Shown here: one piece after another, positions 33,939 to 45,800 of the stretch
How positions within the stretch are numbered: the stretch's first letter is position 1
How the letters are laid out: each line of letters starts with the position of its first letter
Assembly: GCA_013423385.1 (NCBI GenBank)
Contig: BLZA01000013.1
Location: 558,001 to 622,000 of the forward strand
DNA: 64,000 nucleotides
Direction of reading: 5' to 3'
DNA from: Naganishia liquefaciens
Lineage: Eukaryota > Basidiomycota > Tremellomycetes > Filobasidiales > Filobasidiaceae
The notes under the pieces: model-generated
The model's database searches: none
Told to the model about the DNA's origin: nothing
What the model saw: the letters and a program-made list of their open reading frames with translations, nothing else
Position numbers and translations under genes: made by a program

Positions 33939-35152
33939 CTACCGCCTCGCCCGCACCCTCCTTGCCCTCCCTCACACGTGCCATCATCACCGCCACTGCC
34001 TTTCTCAACCCGGCGCGTTCCTCCTCGGTGGCATACGCGTTCCCAGCCCACCGAATCCTGCACGCGGGATCGACGAGGTAGATGTACCCGACGTGTTTAT
34101 TAGTGATCCCGAGCGGTTCCTTGAGCTATCCGGGGTGTTTAGCGAAAGAAAATACCAAACCCTTCCCAAGGGGAATGAACTCACGCCGCCCCATTCGCCA
34201 CCGGCGATCATGTACCCAGACCAACGGTGTTCCGGCATGGCGCGTTTCAGTCCCGAGATGAACAGTTGCAGGAGAAACGACTTGAGCGGGTTGGATTGGT
34301 GATTTATCTGCGAGACATTAGACATGGAGAAAGATGTAGGCGGGCAGGGAACTGTACCTGAACGTAGCGGAACATGGGGTCCTCTTCCCAGTCCTCGAGC
34401 ACATCGGCAACGAAACTGTTTGCGTGTTCCTGGAAAATTGTGAGCTGCGTTCCTTGATAGCGCCCCGCCAACGCACCTCCGATACCCGCGCAGTCAGCAC
34501 GGTGACGATGCTCACTCTCCCCCTGAACAAATCCGTCGTATGTATCGTCTTGCGCGTCTCCAGCGACGTGCCTTGGATATTGGGAAAATACAATGCTTTC
34601 TGTAAAATGATCAGCAAAGCGCTCCCATGGGTCACCGCAAGGCAATATACTCACGTCCTGGCGGATCAATACGGGCGGAGCGATCCACGACTTGCCGCCA
34701 TGGCCGCCTTCCCTGCGGATCTCGTGAAAGTCGTGAAAGTAACCCTGCGTAGCTTCCTTGACCCTGCGTGCGCGCACACACGGGCGTCAGCGGGCATTTT
34801 TCGTTTCCACCGGGAAAGCAGCCCAGCCCACTCACAAGGCCTTGCGCTTGGCGAGATGTCGCTCACGATCCAGCAATTCTTCCTTTTTTTCCTGCCACGT
34901 CTTGCTTGCCGTCGTCGGTGGATCTATCACGCCGAGCGGGCGCGGTAGGATTGGTAGCTCGGCGGCCTCGACGGGTGCCTTGGGGGATGCTTTGCGGCAT
35001 GGGATGGACGACGAGAGGTGTCGCCGTTGCGGATGGAGCGTCCTTGCTAGGTGAAGCGAAGAGTGCCGACGAGCTGAACGCTGGGCGACGGTGCGTACAA
35101 GGGTGGGCACGACGAGTGAGCGCAATGGATGAGCGGACATGATGCACGGCAT
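33939..35152 (-). CDS. ATP10: Mitochondrial F1Fo ATP synthase assembly factor Atp10
   Basis: Atp10 is an inner-membrane chaperone that helps subunit 6 join the Fo ring. The N-terminus (MSAHPLRSLVVPTLVRTVAQ from the ATG at 35140; another ATG at 35152) is Arg-rich, as expected for import. Five or six exons follow. Conserved pieces are LVKEATQGYFHDFHEIRREG, KSWIAPPVLIRQD, ALYFPNIQGTSL, VSIVTVLTARVSE, ANSFVADVLEDW, and the C-terminal GYIYLVDPACRIRWAGNAYA with the stop at 33939. Both the order and the RIRWAG motif match the Atp10 family. The start is within GC-rich sequence, 405 bp from the divergent HMG-box gene. Confidence 0.88.
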
Positions 35153-35557
35153 ACTCTAATGAACGGTGAACCAAGTAATAAAAGTAATTCAGGCAGGCCA
35201 CCCGGAAATAAGGGGTCGACTGCCGATCGCATGTCTCAAGCCAAAGAAAGCACATTATTGATAATGATGATGATAATAATAACAATAAAGCAAACAAGCA
35301 AGCGAATAATAAAGCAACAAGGGAAAAGGGCAACCAACAAGAAAGAAGGAAATTAAAAGAGTTAGGAGCGAGCCTAACAATTTGGCAAACACGCGTGATC
35401 AACAAAACGCGTCAACAGGGTTAGCTGCTTTTCTGCCAGAGCCTATCCGACCACAACACGTATCATCCGCGTCATCTATCCGCTTCTCATCCATCTCGTG
35501 CGTCGTCTGCGCTCGTCATCTCTGCTCCTCTCACTTCCGCATCCTACTAGACCAATC
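35153..35557. promoter_or_regulatory. Divergent upstream region of ATP10 and the HMG-box gene
   Basis: About 400 bp shared by two divergent starts. It includes an A-rich stretch with ATA/AAT repeats near 35260-35340, in contrast to the GC-rich flanks. Such A-rich tracts are often nucleosome-poor; this role is inferred. No defined factor site is assigned. Confidence 0.4.
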
Positions 35558-36567
35558 ATGGCACCCCACGGAAAGAAAAAGTCGACCCCGAGCTTTGAAG
35601 ATGTCGAGGCCAAGCGCCTCGAAATGGTCAAATCCCTCACCGCCGTCGCCGAAGCCATGCAGCTCGCTACCACTTCGGTCCGCGCCTTCCTCGAACTTTC
35701 GCCCGGAGCACTCACCGAGGACCCGGCGACGGCAGCGTTGAGCGCCAAGAAACGCAAAGCGGCCGATAAGAAAAAGGCCAAGGACCCGAATGCGCCGAAG
35801 CGTCCAGTGACGGGATACTTGGCGTATTCCAAGGACCACATGCACAAGCTCAAGGAGCAGAACCCGGATATGCCGCACAAGGCTTTGGTCGGCTTGGTCA
35901 CCGAGCAGTGGAACAACTTGCCTGAAGAGGAGAAGAAGGTGAGTGTCTGGCGGAAGGAAAGGAAAACGTTTCCAATTAATGAACGATGCTGGCAGCCGTA
36001 CAACGATCAGTTTGCCGCCGCCATGAAGGAGTGGAAGGAAGAGACACAAGAGTACAAGGCGTCGCACGAGAATGGAAATGCTGTGAGATCGAATTTGGAA
36101 CGGGAAAGAGGCTCGCGCTGATGGCTTCCACAGAATGCTGCCGCTGCATCCACTTCCAAGCCCGTGAGTGCCTTGACGTAGCCTTTTCATACACCCACCT
36201 GAACCCCTCGACTCAGGCCGATGCCGACTCGGACGCCGAGGCCGAATCCGACGACGAAAACTCCAAATCCAGCTCGAGCTCGAGCTCGTCCTCTGAGACG
36301 GAAGAGGCTGAAGCCAAGGAGGATGAGGAAGAGGAGGAAGAAGAAGAGGAGGTAGAAGAGCCTCAGCCTCCTGCGAAGCGAACGAAGCGCGACAACACCG
36401 CTGCCACGCCCGCCTCGAAGAAGGATTCCAAGAGCAAGAAGGCCGAGGCTCCGGCCGAGACGCCCCTGGCGAAAAAGGAGAGCAAGAGCAAGAAGGCTGC
36501 TGCGCCCGTGCCCGCGGCCGAGGAGACGCCCGCGAAGAAGAGGGGACGAAAGCCCAAGGCTGCCTAG
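35558..36567 (+). CDS. HMG-box chromatin protein
   Basis: HMG-box proteins bend DNA without much sequence preference. Four exons (35558-35938, 35996-36082, 36134-36163, 36217-36567) give 282 residues. The N-terminal 60 residues are helical. The box spans about residues 76-145: KDPNAPKRPVTGYLAYSKDH, MPHKALVGLVTEQWNNLPEE, then PYNDQFAAAMKEWKEE after an intron. Exon 3 is only 30 nt (NAAAASTSKP). The tail has a Ser/Glu/Asp-rich acidic block, then Lys/Ala/Pro repeats ending AKKRGRKPKAA, which includes an AT-hook-like RGRKP. Overall it resembles an Nhp6-type single-box protein with a long charged tail. Confidence 0.9.
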
Positions 36568-36898
36568 GCGTTCTCTGTACAGTGTGTTGTCTGAATATCG
36601 TCTGTTTGCCCACTCTGCGTTGCTGGCGCCTTGCCTGCGCGTGCTTGTTTGTCCGACTCGACTGTCGCTGTGCTTGTTATTTGATTTCGAACATCCCTCG
36701 CTGCGTCGACGACTGGTTGCGAAATATACTATACACCTGCTATACTGGACTTGTACTTGTATGACCTTTTATCGTCATTGTTCCACGTGGAGGCACCATA
36801 GATTCTGCTGCAACACGCATGACGAATACGAGGGCCATCATGAATGATGTGCATGCCAGTATGTACAAGGTCAATCCCTAGAGCAGTCTATCAACACC
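36568..36898 (+). promoter_or_regulatory. GRP94 upstream region with CCACGTGG palindrome
   Basis: About 330 bp between the HMG-box gene and GRP94. A perfect 8-bp palindrome CCACGTGG lies at 36783-36790, 109 bp before the GRP94 ATG. CACGTG and CCACG cores are bound by bZIP factors, including the fungal Hac1 and animal XBP1/ATF6 type that induce ER chaperones. The link to the unfolded-protein response is inferred. Confidence 0.4.
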
Positions 36899-39583
36899 AT
36901 GAGGGTATCCTCCATCATCGCATGGCTCCCGCTGGCAGCTGGCCTTGCCGCGGCAGAACAACCCGCAGGCGAGGTTGAAACGCACCGATACCAAGTACGT
37001 CGTTCTTTGTGTGTGTCGTACGGCTCATCTGACACTGGTCCAGTCCGACATTACCAAGCTCCGTTCTATCGTTATTCACTCTCTCTACAGTCAGAAAGAC
37101 ATCTTTCTCCGGGAACTCTTGTCCAACAGCCAAGATGCACTCGAAAAACTCCGGCTGACGTCCTTGACTGAGGGTTCTTTCACCAATCTTGATGGTTGGC
37201 AGGGCAACATCACAATCGAGGCAAAGCGGACAGAGAATGGACGTGGTGGCCAGCTCATCGTCAGAGATACCGGTATCGGGTTGACCAAGGCCGAGCTGGG
37301 AAAGAATCTTGGAACGATTGCAAAGTCTGGTACTTTGGAATTTTTAAAGAATACCAGTGATGCGACAGATGGAAGTAACCTCATTGGGCAATTCGGTGCG
37401 TACCAGCTACCCAGGTTCAATCAATGCTAACGCCCTCTTTAGGTCTCGGCTTCTACTCAACATTCCTCGTCTCCCCCTCCGTCACAGTCTCCTCCATTCC
37501 GCCCGCAACCGCACAGAATCCCGAACCGGTGCAATACACATTCGAATCGAGCGCCGACGGCGAAGAATTTACCGTCTATGCGGATCCCCGTGGAAGCTCT
37601 CTTCTCGAGCAAGGGCCGTGCGGGACAGAGGTCGTCCTCGATATTCAGCCCGACTCCGGCAATGATTGGGTTCTCGACAATGACAAGCTTGTGGAGCTGG
37701 TCGAGAAGCATTCACAGTTCTCCACACGGTTCCCGATCTTCCTGAAGAACACGACCGGCGAGGGGGAATGGATCAAGGTCAACAAGAAACAGCCGCTCTG
37801 GATGCGCGAACCCAAAGACATCTCTGAAGCCGAATATCGCGAATTCTACCTGGCCCTCGATTCCACACCCGACGCTGAGACATCGGGATGGACCCACTGG
37901 AAGGGCGATTCGGGTTCGGGCGTCTCTTTCCGAGCAATGATGTACATTCCTGCCAAGTTGCCCGAGGATTTCTGGAACAAGGGTCCTGGCGTCTTCCGCA
38001 ACATTCGTCTCATGGTCAAGCGGGTCTTCATCACGGATGACCTCGGCGAAGACTATCTTCCGCGATGGCTAAGCTTTCTCAAGATTGTCGTCGACGCCGA
38101 TGACCTGCCTTTGAACGTGTCCCGTGAGACACTGCAGAGCAACAAGTTTCTGCGTCAACTGAAACGAATTCTCGTGCGCAAGGCAATTGACATGTTTACG
38201 CGGATTGCGCGAGAGGATCCTGAGCAATGGGACAAGATCCACAAGACGATAGGCAATGCAATTAGGATTGGCATGGTGGAAGCCGATCCCAAGGAACGCG
38301 TCAAGCTTGCCGCCCTTTTGCGTTTCGCGAGCTCCCGCAAGGAGTCGGTGTCTCTGGAAGAGGTACGCGTCTCGTCAGGCCTTGTGAACATCCGCTGATG
38401 CCCCGCAGTACGTCGAGAATCGAAGGGACGGCCAGAAGCAGATTTACTTTCTGGCCGGGGTCGGGGAACCGACCGAGAGTTTGGCGAGGTCTCCCTTGAT
38501 CGAGAAACCAGTGGCACGAGGCTACGAGGTTCTCCTGCTGAACGCGCCCGCAGACGAGACGGTCATGGCTCAGTTGGGCTCTTACCGGTAAGCAAATTCA
38601 CTGTCGGAACGTTCTTTGCTAAACCCTTGCAGTGGCTTGAAGTTGCAGGATGTCGCCAAAAAGGGCCTGAAATACGGCGACGAGGACGAGGATGCACGGG
38701 AAAAGGCCGAACTGGAGATGCAGAACAAGGCATTCAAGCCGCTCCTCGATTGGCTCAAGAACGAGCTGAAGGCACAAATTAGTGACGGTAGGTCGATTCA
38801 GCGCGTTGAAAAAACTTGGCTGATAAACTACAGTCGTCCTGACGAACCGGCTGGTCAAGTCGGCGTGTGCCATCGTCGCAGGCAAGTCTTTGGTCGCTGC
38901 GCACTTTGAGGTCGATACTGACCCGTGCCCTAGACAACTACGGCTGGAGCGCAAATATGCAAAAGCTGATGATGGCCAACGCGCGGGAAGACGATGCGAT
39001 GATGAAGATGATGATGCAGATGCCCAAGATTCTGGAAATCAACCCCAATTCTCCGCTCATTGAGGGTCTCTTGGAGCGTGTCTACGATCTGCCTGCTGGT
39101 GATGAAGACTCGGACGAGGCAACGTTCACCAGTCACGAGCAAGAGGAGCTGCAGGAAACTGTTCGGGTCCTTTTGGACACCGCAATGATCAGGAGTGGAT
39201 TCTTGGTCGCTGATACGAACACGTAGGTGAACCAGATGAAGGATCTCACATCGCGCTAACTGTTCCACAGTTACTTTGAGCGTGTGGAAGCCCTTCTTCG
39301 CCGCTCCCTCGGCGTCCCGCCCTCCGCACAGATCCGTAACACAGATGTCAAGCCCGCTCCGCCTATCGCCCAAGACGACCTTCCCACTGCAGAAGAGGCT
39401 GCTGAGCGTCCCGATCTCGGTGAAGTGCCCGGCAGTGTTGGTTTCGAGTTTGGTGCAAACGGGCCCGAATTCATGGACTGGTCCGATTTCAAGTCTCGTT
39501 CAGAGGGAAAGAGTAGCCGAGAACGTAGCCAGGAGCAGCTGGAGGACGTTGTTGAAGAGGCGCTATCGCATGACGAGTTGTAG
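36899..39583 (+). CDS. ER-resident Hsp90 chaperone GRP94 (endoplasmin)
   Basis: An ATP-driven chaperone of the ER lumen. About 775 residues. The signal peptide is MRVSSIIAWLPLAAGLAAAE. The N-domain has LFLRELLSNSQDALEKLR-type sequence, DTGIGLTKAELGKNLGTIAKSG and GQFGLGFYS (split by an intron). The middle domain has PIFLKNTTGEGEWIKVNKK, VFITDDLGEDYLPRWLSFLK and VDADDLPLNVSRETLQ. The C-domain has YGWSANMQKLMMANAREDD in place of the cytosolic dimer motif. The protein ends SHDEL, an HDEL-type ER retention signal at 39583, and so is not the cytosolic Hsp90. The intron 38882-38933 uses a GC donor (GCAG|GCAAGT). Grp94 is missing from budding and fission yeasts, so its presence supports a basidiomycete. 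Confidence 0.93.
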
Positions 39584-39652
39584 CGAGATATCAAACACGA
39601 ATATAAAACAACGCCCGTATTTGACGGTATACAACCCTTGAGAAACCGAGGT

Positions 39653-40036
39653 CTATTTGGCAGCCTTGCCCTTGCCCTTGCTGTCGCAACGTGTCAGCGA
39701 ATGCTCTGCACAAAAAGTCAATGGTGCTCACCCATCTTTGCTGGTCGACGGCTCGCCTCCTGCATTCCTCATAATTGTAAGCTTTCCGGCGGAAGCTGCT
39801 TGAATCATCTGCCGCTCAATGTTGTTGTTGATGTTGGTGGATAATTTCTGGGAGGAAACCTGAGCTTGCTACACCTGGTACAGTCCCGCCATACTCACCT
39901 TTTGACGGGCAACGTGCTGAATCTTGTCGTTGCTCTTTGGCGGACACCATCGCGCGCCCTTTTTCGTCTTTCCTGTGTTCTTCTTTCCTCCCGCGGCGGC
40001 CTTGGCCTTGAGTCCCTTGGTGGAGTGTTGAGCCAT
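39653..40036 (-). CDS. DUF2462 (UPF0390) small basic protein
   Basis: Function in fungi is poorly known; relatives are small, basic, probably nucleolar proteins. Three exons give about 90-95 residues. The protein starts MAQHSTKGLKAKAAAGGKKN and has TKKGARWCPPKSNDKIQHVA, then KLSTNINNNIERQMIQAA and GKLTIMRNAGGE, ending DGKGKGKAAK at 39653. The pattern of a basic N-terminus, an APK-like segment, N-IE and GKLTIM is that of the family. Exon 2 can start at either of two AG sites 12 nt apart (both in frame), so four residues are uncertain. Converges with GRP94, 69 bp apart. Confidence 0.75.
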
Positions 40037-40382
40037 TGTCAGTGCAGTGGTACCGGCTGGCTGGCGGTATAGATAACAAGCAATTTGAAAACGCCGAGGT
40101 CGACAACTCGACATGAGAAAGGCTTATCACTTGCTAAGGTGGAGGTCAAAGTTGAGGCGTCAATCACGTGACAAGGCATGACTGGGATTCTGAATAGGGT
40201 TTCCCGGCCAGTGCGCATGGGAGTCAAGTCTGTCTCCATACGAAAGTGTACGGGTCAACAACAAGGTGCGCTCAACAGACCATCACAAGCCTCGGCTCTA
40301 GAAATCACCGCGATCGAGGGTTGAATAACAAGTGACACGCAGGAATGCTCTTATACAAGCCATTCGGCACGGCAATGCTGTT
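40037..40382. other. Intergenic region
   Basis: About 350 bp between the 3' end of SF3B2 and the start of the DUF2462 gene, both on the minus strand. It holds the DUF2462 promoter. Nothing else is recognised. Confidence 0.5.
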
Positions 40383-42638
40383 CTAAAACTTGAACTTTTC
40401 CTTCTCCCTGCCACTCCTCTCGCGCTCCTTTTCCTTCGTTCTCGACCGCTTCGCACTCTCCTTCGCGATGACATCGTCGAACTCAGCACGATTGGCGTCT
40501 GCACCAGGCACATATACTTTGCTTGAGGCCGTACGGGAGGCATCATATTGAGCTTGGAGTTGCTCTTGCGACATGCCTTCCAATGCCTCTGGATCGATAG
40601 AAACGGCGGCATCTGCTTTTCGCTATAGGGAGGGTCAGTGATATTCCGACTTTTCGACAATGCGACTTGCCTTGGTACCGCGATCCTCCTGACCCAGAAC
40701 TCTTGCCCCTTGTGTGGGTGCGTTTATGGAGGAAACATCGTAACCCGTCGAACTGCCCATAAATCCAGTTGAAGAAACCTGTCTCTCCGGAATGACTTGG
40801 TAGAGATCCCTCGGCACGGGTGTCGCAGAGACATCGCTCTCAGCACGAGATTCCTTCCTCAGCTGCAAAAAGTCGGGAGTAGCGAGGCCGCCGGGAACGG
40901 TCGAGGTGACCGAGTTGAGACCCGATGGCGTGGCCAGACCTGACGGAGTCTGGAAGCCCTCGTCTGGGGCATGACCAGAGTCAAGAATGTCTTCTTCCTC
41001 TTCTTCATCTTCCTCCTCCTCTTCGGATTCTGTGGGACAATTAGTCAGCGATGCGAAGCTTCAATTGCGATGACGAACCTTCCGCTTCGGGTTCAAGAGC
41101 TCCCCAGAGTTCCTTCTCGACATCTTCGTCGTTCTGCAGCAATGTCAGCGATATACATTCAACTTCGCAACATAAGACTTACGACACCCTGATTCTGCTC
41201 TCCGAGCACACCAAATGGATCACCATAAAGAGGTCGCTGGAACTCGTCAACGGGCGGTCTTCCCCAACCCCCTGGATGGAAACCCCATTGGCCGCTGCTT
41301 CACGTCAATAAACAGCTTGCAATGGTGGGCTTGAACTCACCCTGGCGGGATAGGCGCATTGAGACCGGGAATGCGCAAATTGGGATAGCTTGGCGGCGGT
41401 CCATAACGCTGCATGGCAATGAGCCAGGGAGGCGGAGCGAGTGGCGGAATCGAGAGCGCTTCCTTGAGCTCTTCCGAAAGCTCTCCCGGTTTCTTCATCC
41501 TGAGATCCGTTTCCAATTCTTTCCCCTCATAATATCTATGCAGGTAGTAAGTATATAGATCGAATGGCCATGACCCTCTCACTCACGCTTCACCAAACCT
41601 CGACATCTTGGGTTTTGTCTGATACTTGAAGAAAGCATCATGGAGCTTCTGATAATCGATATCAATCTTGCCCATCTTTGGCTGCACACGTTCACGCGTC
41701 TTCTGCTTGAGACTCATGCCCGACTCCTTTTCCTTGACGGCATCTCGCTGATCGGCGATACCGGTATCCGCGATCCAGGCTATTTCAAAAGGTGAGCATG
41801 TTTTGCGGAAGCGGAATCATTCTACTTACGAGGTAGCTGGAAGGGAGGCTTCTCGATGCCTCGCTTACCTTGCAGGTACTCTCGCTTCTGCGACCAATGG
41901 ACTGGTACGGGAACAGTGCTGGCTTGGCGTTTAACACTTGTCTGGCGGAATTGTGAAGCGACTTACTTTCGGTATGACTTCAATCCCACTAGCAATCGAG
42001 GATCGCGGGCGTCCGCGTCAAACCACTCGACCACTTCTGGCTTGCTGACCAGCGTCTTGAGTTCCGCTACGGACAGTTTCTGTACAAAAATCAGCTCAAC
42101 CCGTAGAGTGATATTTTGATACGTACAGCCGCTTGTCTCCTCTTTTTCTTGCTCATCCTCTGAGCGTTTGCCATGGCGTTCTCCCTATCCTCTTCATCGT
42201 CGTCTTCCTCGTCGGAATAGATGATCTCTGCGCCTTTTGGACCTTCGTCCTAGAGCCGCCGACAGTCAGCGAAACATCTAGGTCTCAGGAAGATGTACTA
42301 ACCTTCCTCTCCTCTTCCTCGGCGTCTGTTCCCTGGAACTTGTCCATGATCGCAGCGAATTGCGCATAAGTCGGATCACTGGTATCGATCGTGAGATCCG
42401 CCATAGATGCCGACGGCGTCCCTATCGCTGGCTTTTCCTCATGATCGGTTTCCACATCAGTCTCTGTAGCATATCCTGTCGTTGCAACGGAGCTCTCCCG
42501 GTCGCTCTGGGCCTTCTTCGCCTTTGCCTTTTGTCGTCGGAGAGCGTTTTTCGACTTGGCCGCCTTCTTTTCCGCAGTGCCGTTCGGTGCGGCGGAGTTG
42601 CCATTGGGCGCTGCTGTCGTTGAAGTGGATGCCGCCAT
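40383..42638 (-). CDS. CUS1: Splicing factor 3B subunit 2 (Cus1/SAP145)
   Basis: A component of the U2 snRNP SF3b complex that helps U2 bind the branch site. About 590 residues over many exons. The N-terminus is Ala/Thr/Asn-rich, followed by a basic helix (LRRQKAKAKKAQS) and acidic blocks. The DUF382 core is KLSVAELKTLVSKPEVVEWF, DARDPRLLVGLKSYRN, VPVPVHWSQKREYLQGKRG and EKPPFQLP. The PSP domain is ELSEELKEALSIPPLAPPPW, then MQRYGPPPSYPNLRIPGLNA and GQWGFHPGGWGRPPVDE. A long acidic stretch (EESEEEEDEEEEED) follows. The C-terminus is a KEK/RER-rich helix ending KEKFKF at 40383. The start at 42638 is the first ATG of the conserved frame. Divergent from the Sec7 gene, about 200-290 bp apart. Confidence 0.92.
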
Positions 42639-42840
42639 GATGGGGGAAGCGACGTCGGTCAACGGTGACAACAGAGTCGTGTAAAGGCATGAGGCAGACA
42701 CGGTGATGACTTCGATTCAAGAGCAGACCCAGCAACGGCACGGCACGCCTCCCGACTCTGGACAGACGCGTGACCAGGCGGCGCCCGATCGCATGCTGCT
42801 TGCCTTGGATGGTATGGACAGCTCCTGAATCACCGCTTGG
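42639..42840. promoter_or_regulatory. Shared upstream region of CUS1 and the Sec7 gene
   Basis: About 200 bp between divergent starts (290 bp if the Sec7 protein starts at 42931). No TATA-like or factor site is assigned. The shortness suggests one bidirectional promoter. Confidence 0.4.
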
Positions 42841-45800
42841 ATGTCTTCTTGGTCGGCGATGACACCCATAGCGCTGCATTCTAATCGGTCTGGATCATCC
42901 TCTCCAGGACGCGAGCATCTCCTTGTCAGAATGGAGACTGAAAGCGAAAAAGACGCGGTCGTCCAGGACGAAGAAGCCATGGACGAGATGGCCGAAGTCA
43001 GTCTCGATGAACCGGAACAGCAAGAACCAGCGGGACAGGTACCGGAGTCGATGCCGAGCGGGAACTCGGGAGAGGTCATAGCAGACAAGGACGACGTTGA
43101 AGCTCCGCCGGTCCCAGAGAAGGACGAATCAGCGCAAGCCGAACCAGAGAGAGCCGAATTGACGCAACCGCAGCCGGTTGAACCGAAATTCGAGCCGGCA
43201 CAGGGTCAAGAGGATGCAGCGACTCCGTCGACAGCGCCAGTCGAATCACCACCGACACGTCCGCCATCTGGTATGTTTGGACAGCATATGCGTACTCAGT
43301 CAAGTCGGACCAGTATATCACTATCAAGATCGTCTATGCAAGGCGGTCCTCAGCTTTCCGCAGCGCTCATCATTCCAGGACTGGAAACAATCGCAGAATC
43401 CAAAGAGGCAAAGAAGAATCCGGCTCTGCTTCAAGCTGCGCAAAAAGCGCTCGACTTGTGCAAGGGCAACGAAGCGTACAGTCAGCCTCGAGCCATCCTC
43501 GAACCGCTGCGTCTAGGATGCGAAACTCATTCCGAAAAGCTCGTCATTCCGGCGCTGGACCTTTTAGCAAAACTCGTATCGCATTCCTTCTTCTTTGAAC
43601 AATCTTCGCCGGAAGGACAGTCGCCGCTGGCTGACTTGATTGCGCACGTTATCACCATGTCTTACACTGAGAACTCGTCGCCGGCAGTTGGATTGCAAGT
43701 CGTCAAGGCGCTGCTATCGCTCGTGCTCTCCTCGACGCTGCTCATACATCAATCTAGTCTACTCAAGGCGGTGCGCACGGTCTACAATGTATATCTGATC
43801 AGCAGCGATACAACAAATCAGATGATCGCGCAGGGCGGCTTGACTCAGATGGTACACCACATCTTCGCGAGAATAGACAGGGACGCCGTCAGGACGCGTC
43901 CGGCCACCCCACGTGCGCCTGTTCAGAATGGACGGACAAGATCGCCGGTTGCGGAGGAAGCTGTGGCTGAGGAGTCGGATCCCGCAGTGCAGACATCAAG
44001 CCAGGACACAGAAAAGCCGACATTGACAGTGTAAGCAAAAGCCAGCCATTCCTGAATCAACGTTCTGACTTGACGACATGTAGAACGTCTTTCTCCGCGC
44101 CAAATCCTAACGATGGGATTCATCTCGACAACGAGAACGTCCAGTCTCTCGAAAAACTACCGGCGCATCCCTTGCCGATATCTTCGGCAGCACAGTCCGA
44201 CGGGAATCTCGTTGAGCCACAGCCCCTGTATACGAATACCGATGAAACCGACGGCGGGGTCAGACAATTGTCCACAGCTCAGCTCTTTGTCAAGGACGCG
44301 TTTTTGGTTTTCCGTGCGCTCTGCAAGCTCAACATGGAGCCCTTGCTGAGTGAAAGGTGGGTCATTGCGCGCAATGGCGATCTTGCTAGGCCGTGCTGAC
44401 ATTTTTGCAGTGAAAAGGACCCTCGCGCACACGATTTGCGGTCCAAACTTCTCTCCCTTCACCTAGTGCTTTCCGTGCTGCGATCGCATTCCGATCTTTT
44501 CGCCGATCCGAGCATCACAATACCATCCGCCTCTTCAAACGGGGATACTGCCTTCCTTCAAGCTACAAAACAGTACATCTGTCTGAGTTTGAGCAGGAAT
44601 GCGCTTAGCTCGGTTCCGCAAGTATATGAATTAAGCATAGAAATCTTCTTCGTATTGCTTCAGAGTTTGCGAGCTCAAATGAAGGTGAGTGCTATCGCAT
44701 CATCTGCTTCTGTGCTAATCTTCTTCGACTCCAGAAAGAAATCGAGGTGCTCTTCAACGAGATCTTCATCCCAATTTTGGAAATGCGACATGCTAGTCTT
44801 CGACAGAAATCGACAGCATTGGCTGTTTTCCTCAAGCTCTGCCAAGATCCGCAGATGCTTGTCGACATTTATATCAACTACGACTGTGATCGGGCATCCA
44901 TCGAAAACATCTATGAGCGGCTTGTTAATGTGATCGCCAAAATCGGTCAGATTCCGCCCGGCACGTATGGCAAATCCGATGATCTCGTTGAGAATGGCAA
45001 GAATCAGACTCAAATGCTTCTGGCGGGTTTCTCCACCGGCACTTCGTCAGACTACAATCGGATCCTGCAAAAATACCCAGGACTTGCCGGAGAAGCAAGA
45101 TTGAAGCGGCAGTCACTCGAGTGTGTCGTGGGTACGCTCAAGTCCCTGGTGGCTTGGGTTCAAGCGAACAAGGTCCCCGAACGCGACGAAGATATCACAA
45201 ACGGCGAATCTCCAGCAACACCACGGCGTTCGGAACATCGAATGAGCGTAGCATCGAGTGCGAATGCTTCGACTCCGGATGTTACGCTGCAGGAGGATGA
45301 TCCCGAAAAGCTCGAGTCTGCGCGACAGCGCAAGGTATCCATGCTCGAGGGAATCCGAATGTTCAACTTCAAGCCGAAGAAGGCAAGTTTCTCGTAAGAC
45401 AAGGAATAATGCACTAACCGCGAATTTAGGGTATCCAATATCTTATCGATCACAAATTCATACGCAGCAATAAACCGGAGGACATTGCCCGTTTCTTGCT
45501 GAGGACTGAAGGACTCAACAAGGCGACGATCGGTGAATACCTCGGTGACGGGTAAGTTTGCCGGCTCTAAGGAGCGCAATGGCTTACGCTACTCTAGCGA
45601 CGAAGCCAATGTAGCTGTCATGCACGCCTTTGTCGATATGCTCGACTTCACCGATCTTCCCTTTACCGAGGCCGTTCGATTATACCTTCAGAGCTTCCGT
45701 TTACCAGGAGAGGCCCAGAAGATCGATCGATTCATGCTGAAGTTTGCCGAACGCTATATTGCCAATAATCCGTCTACCGTGTTTGCCAATGCCGATACGG

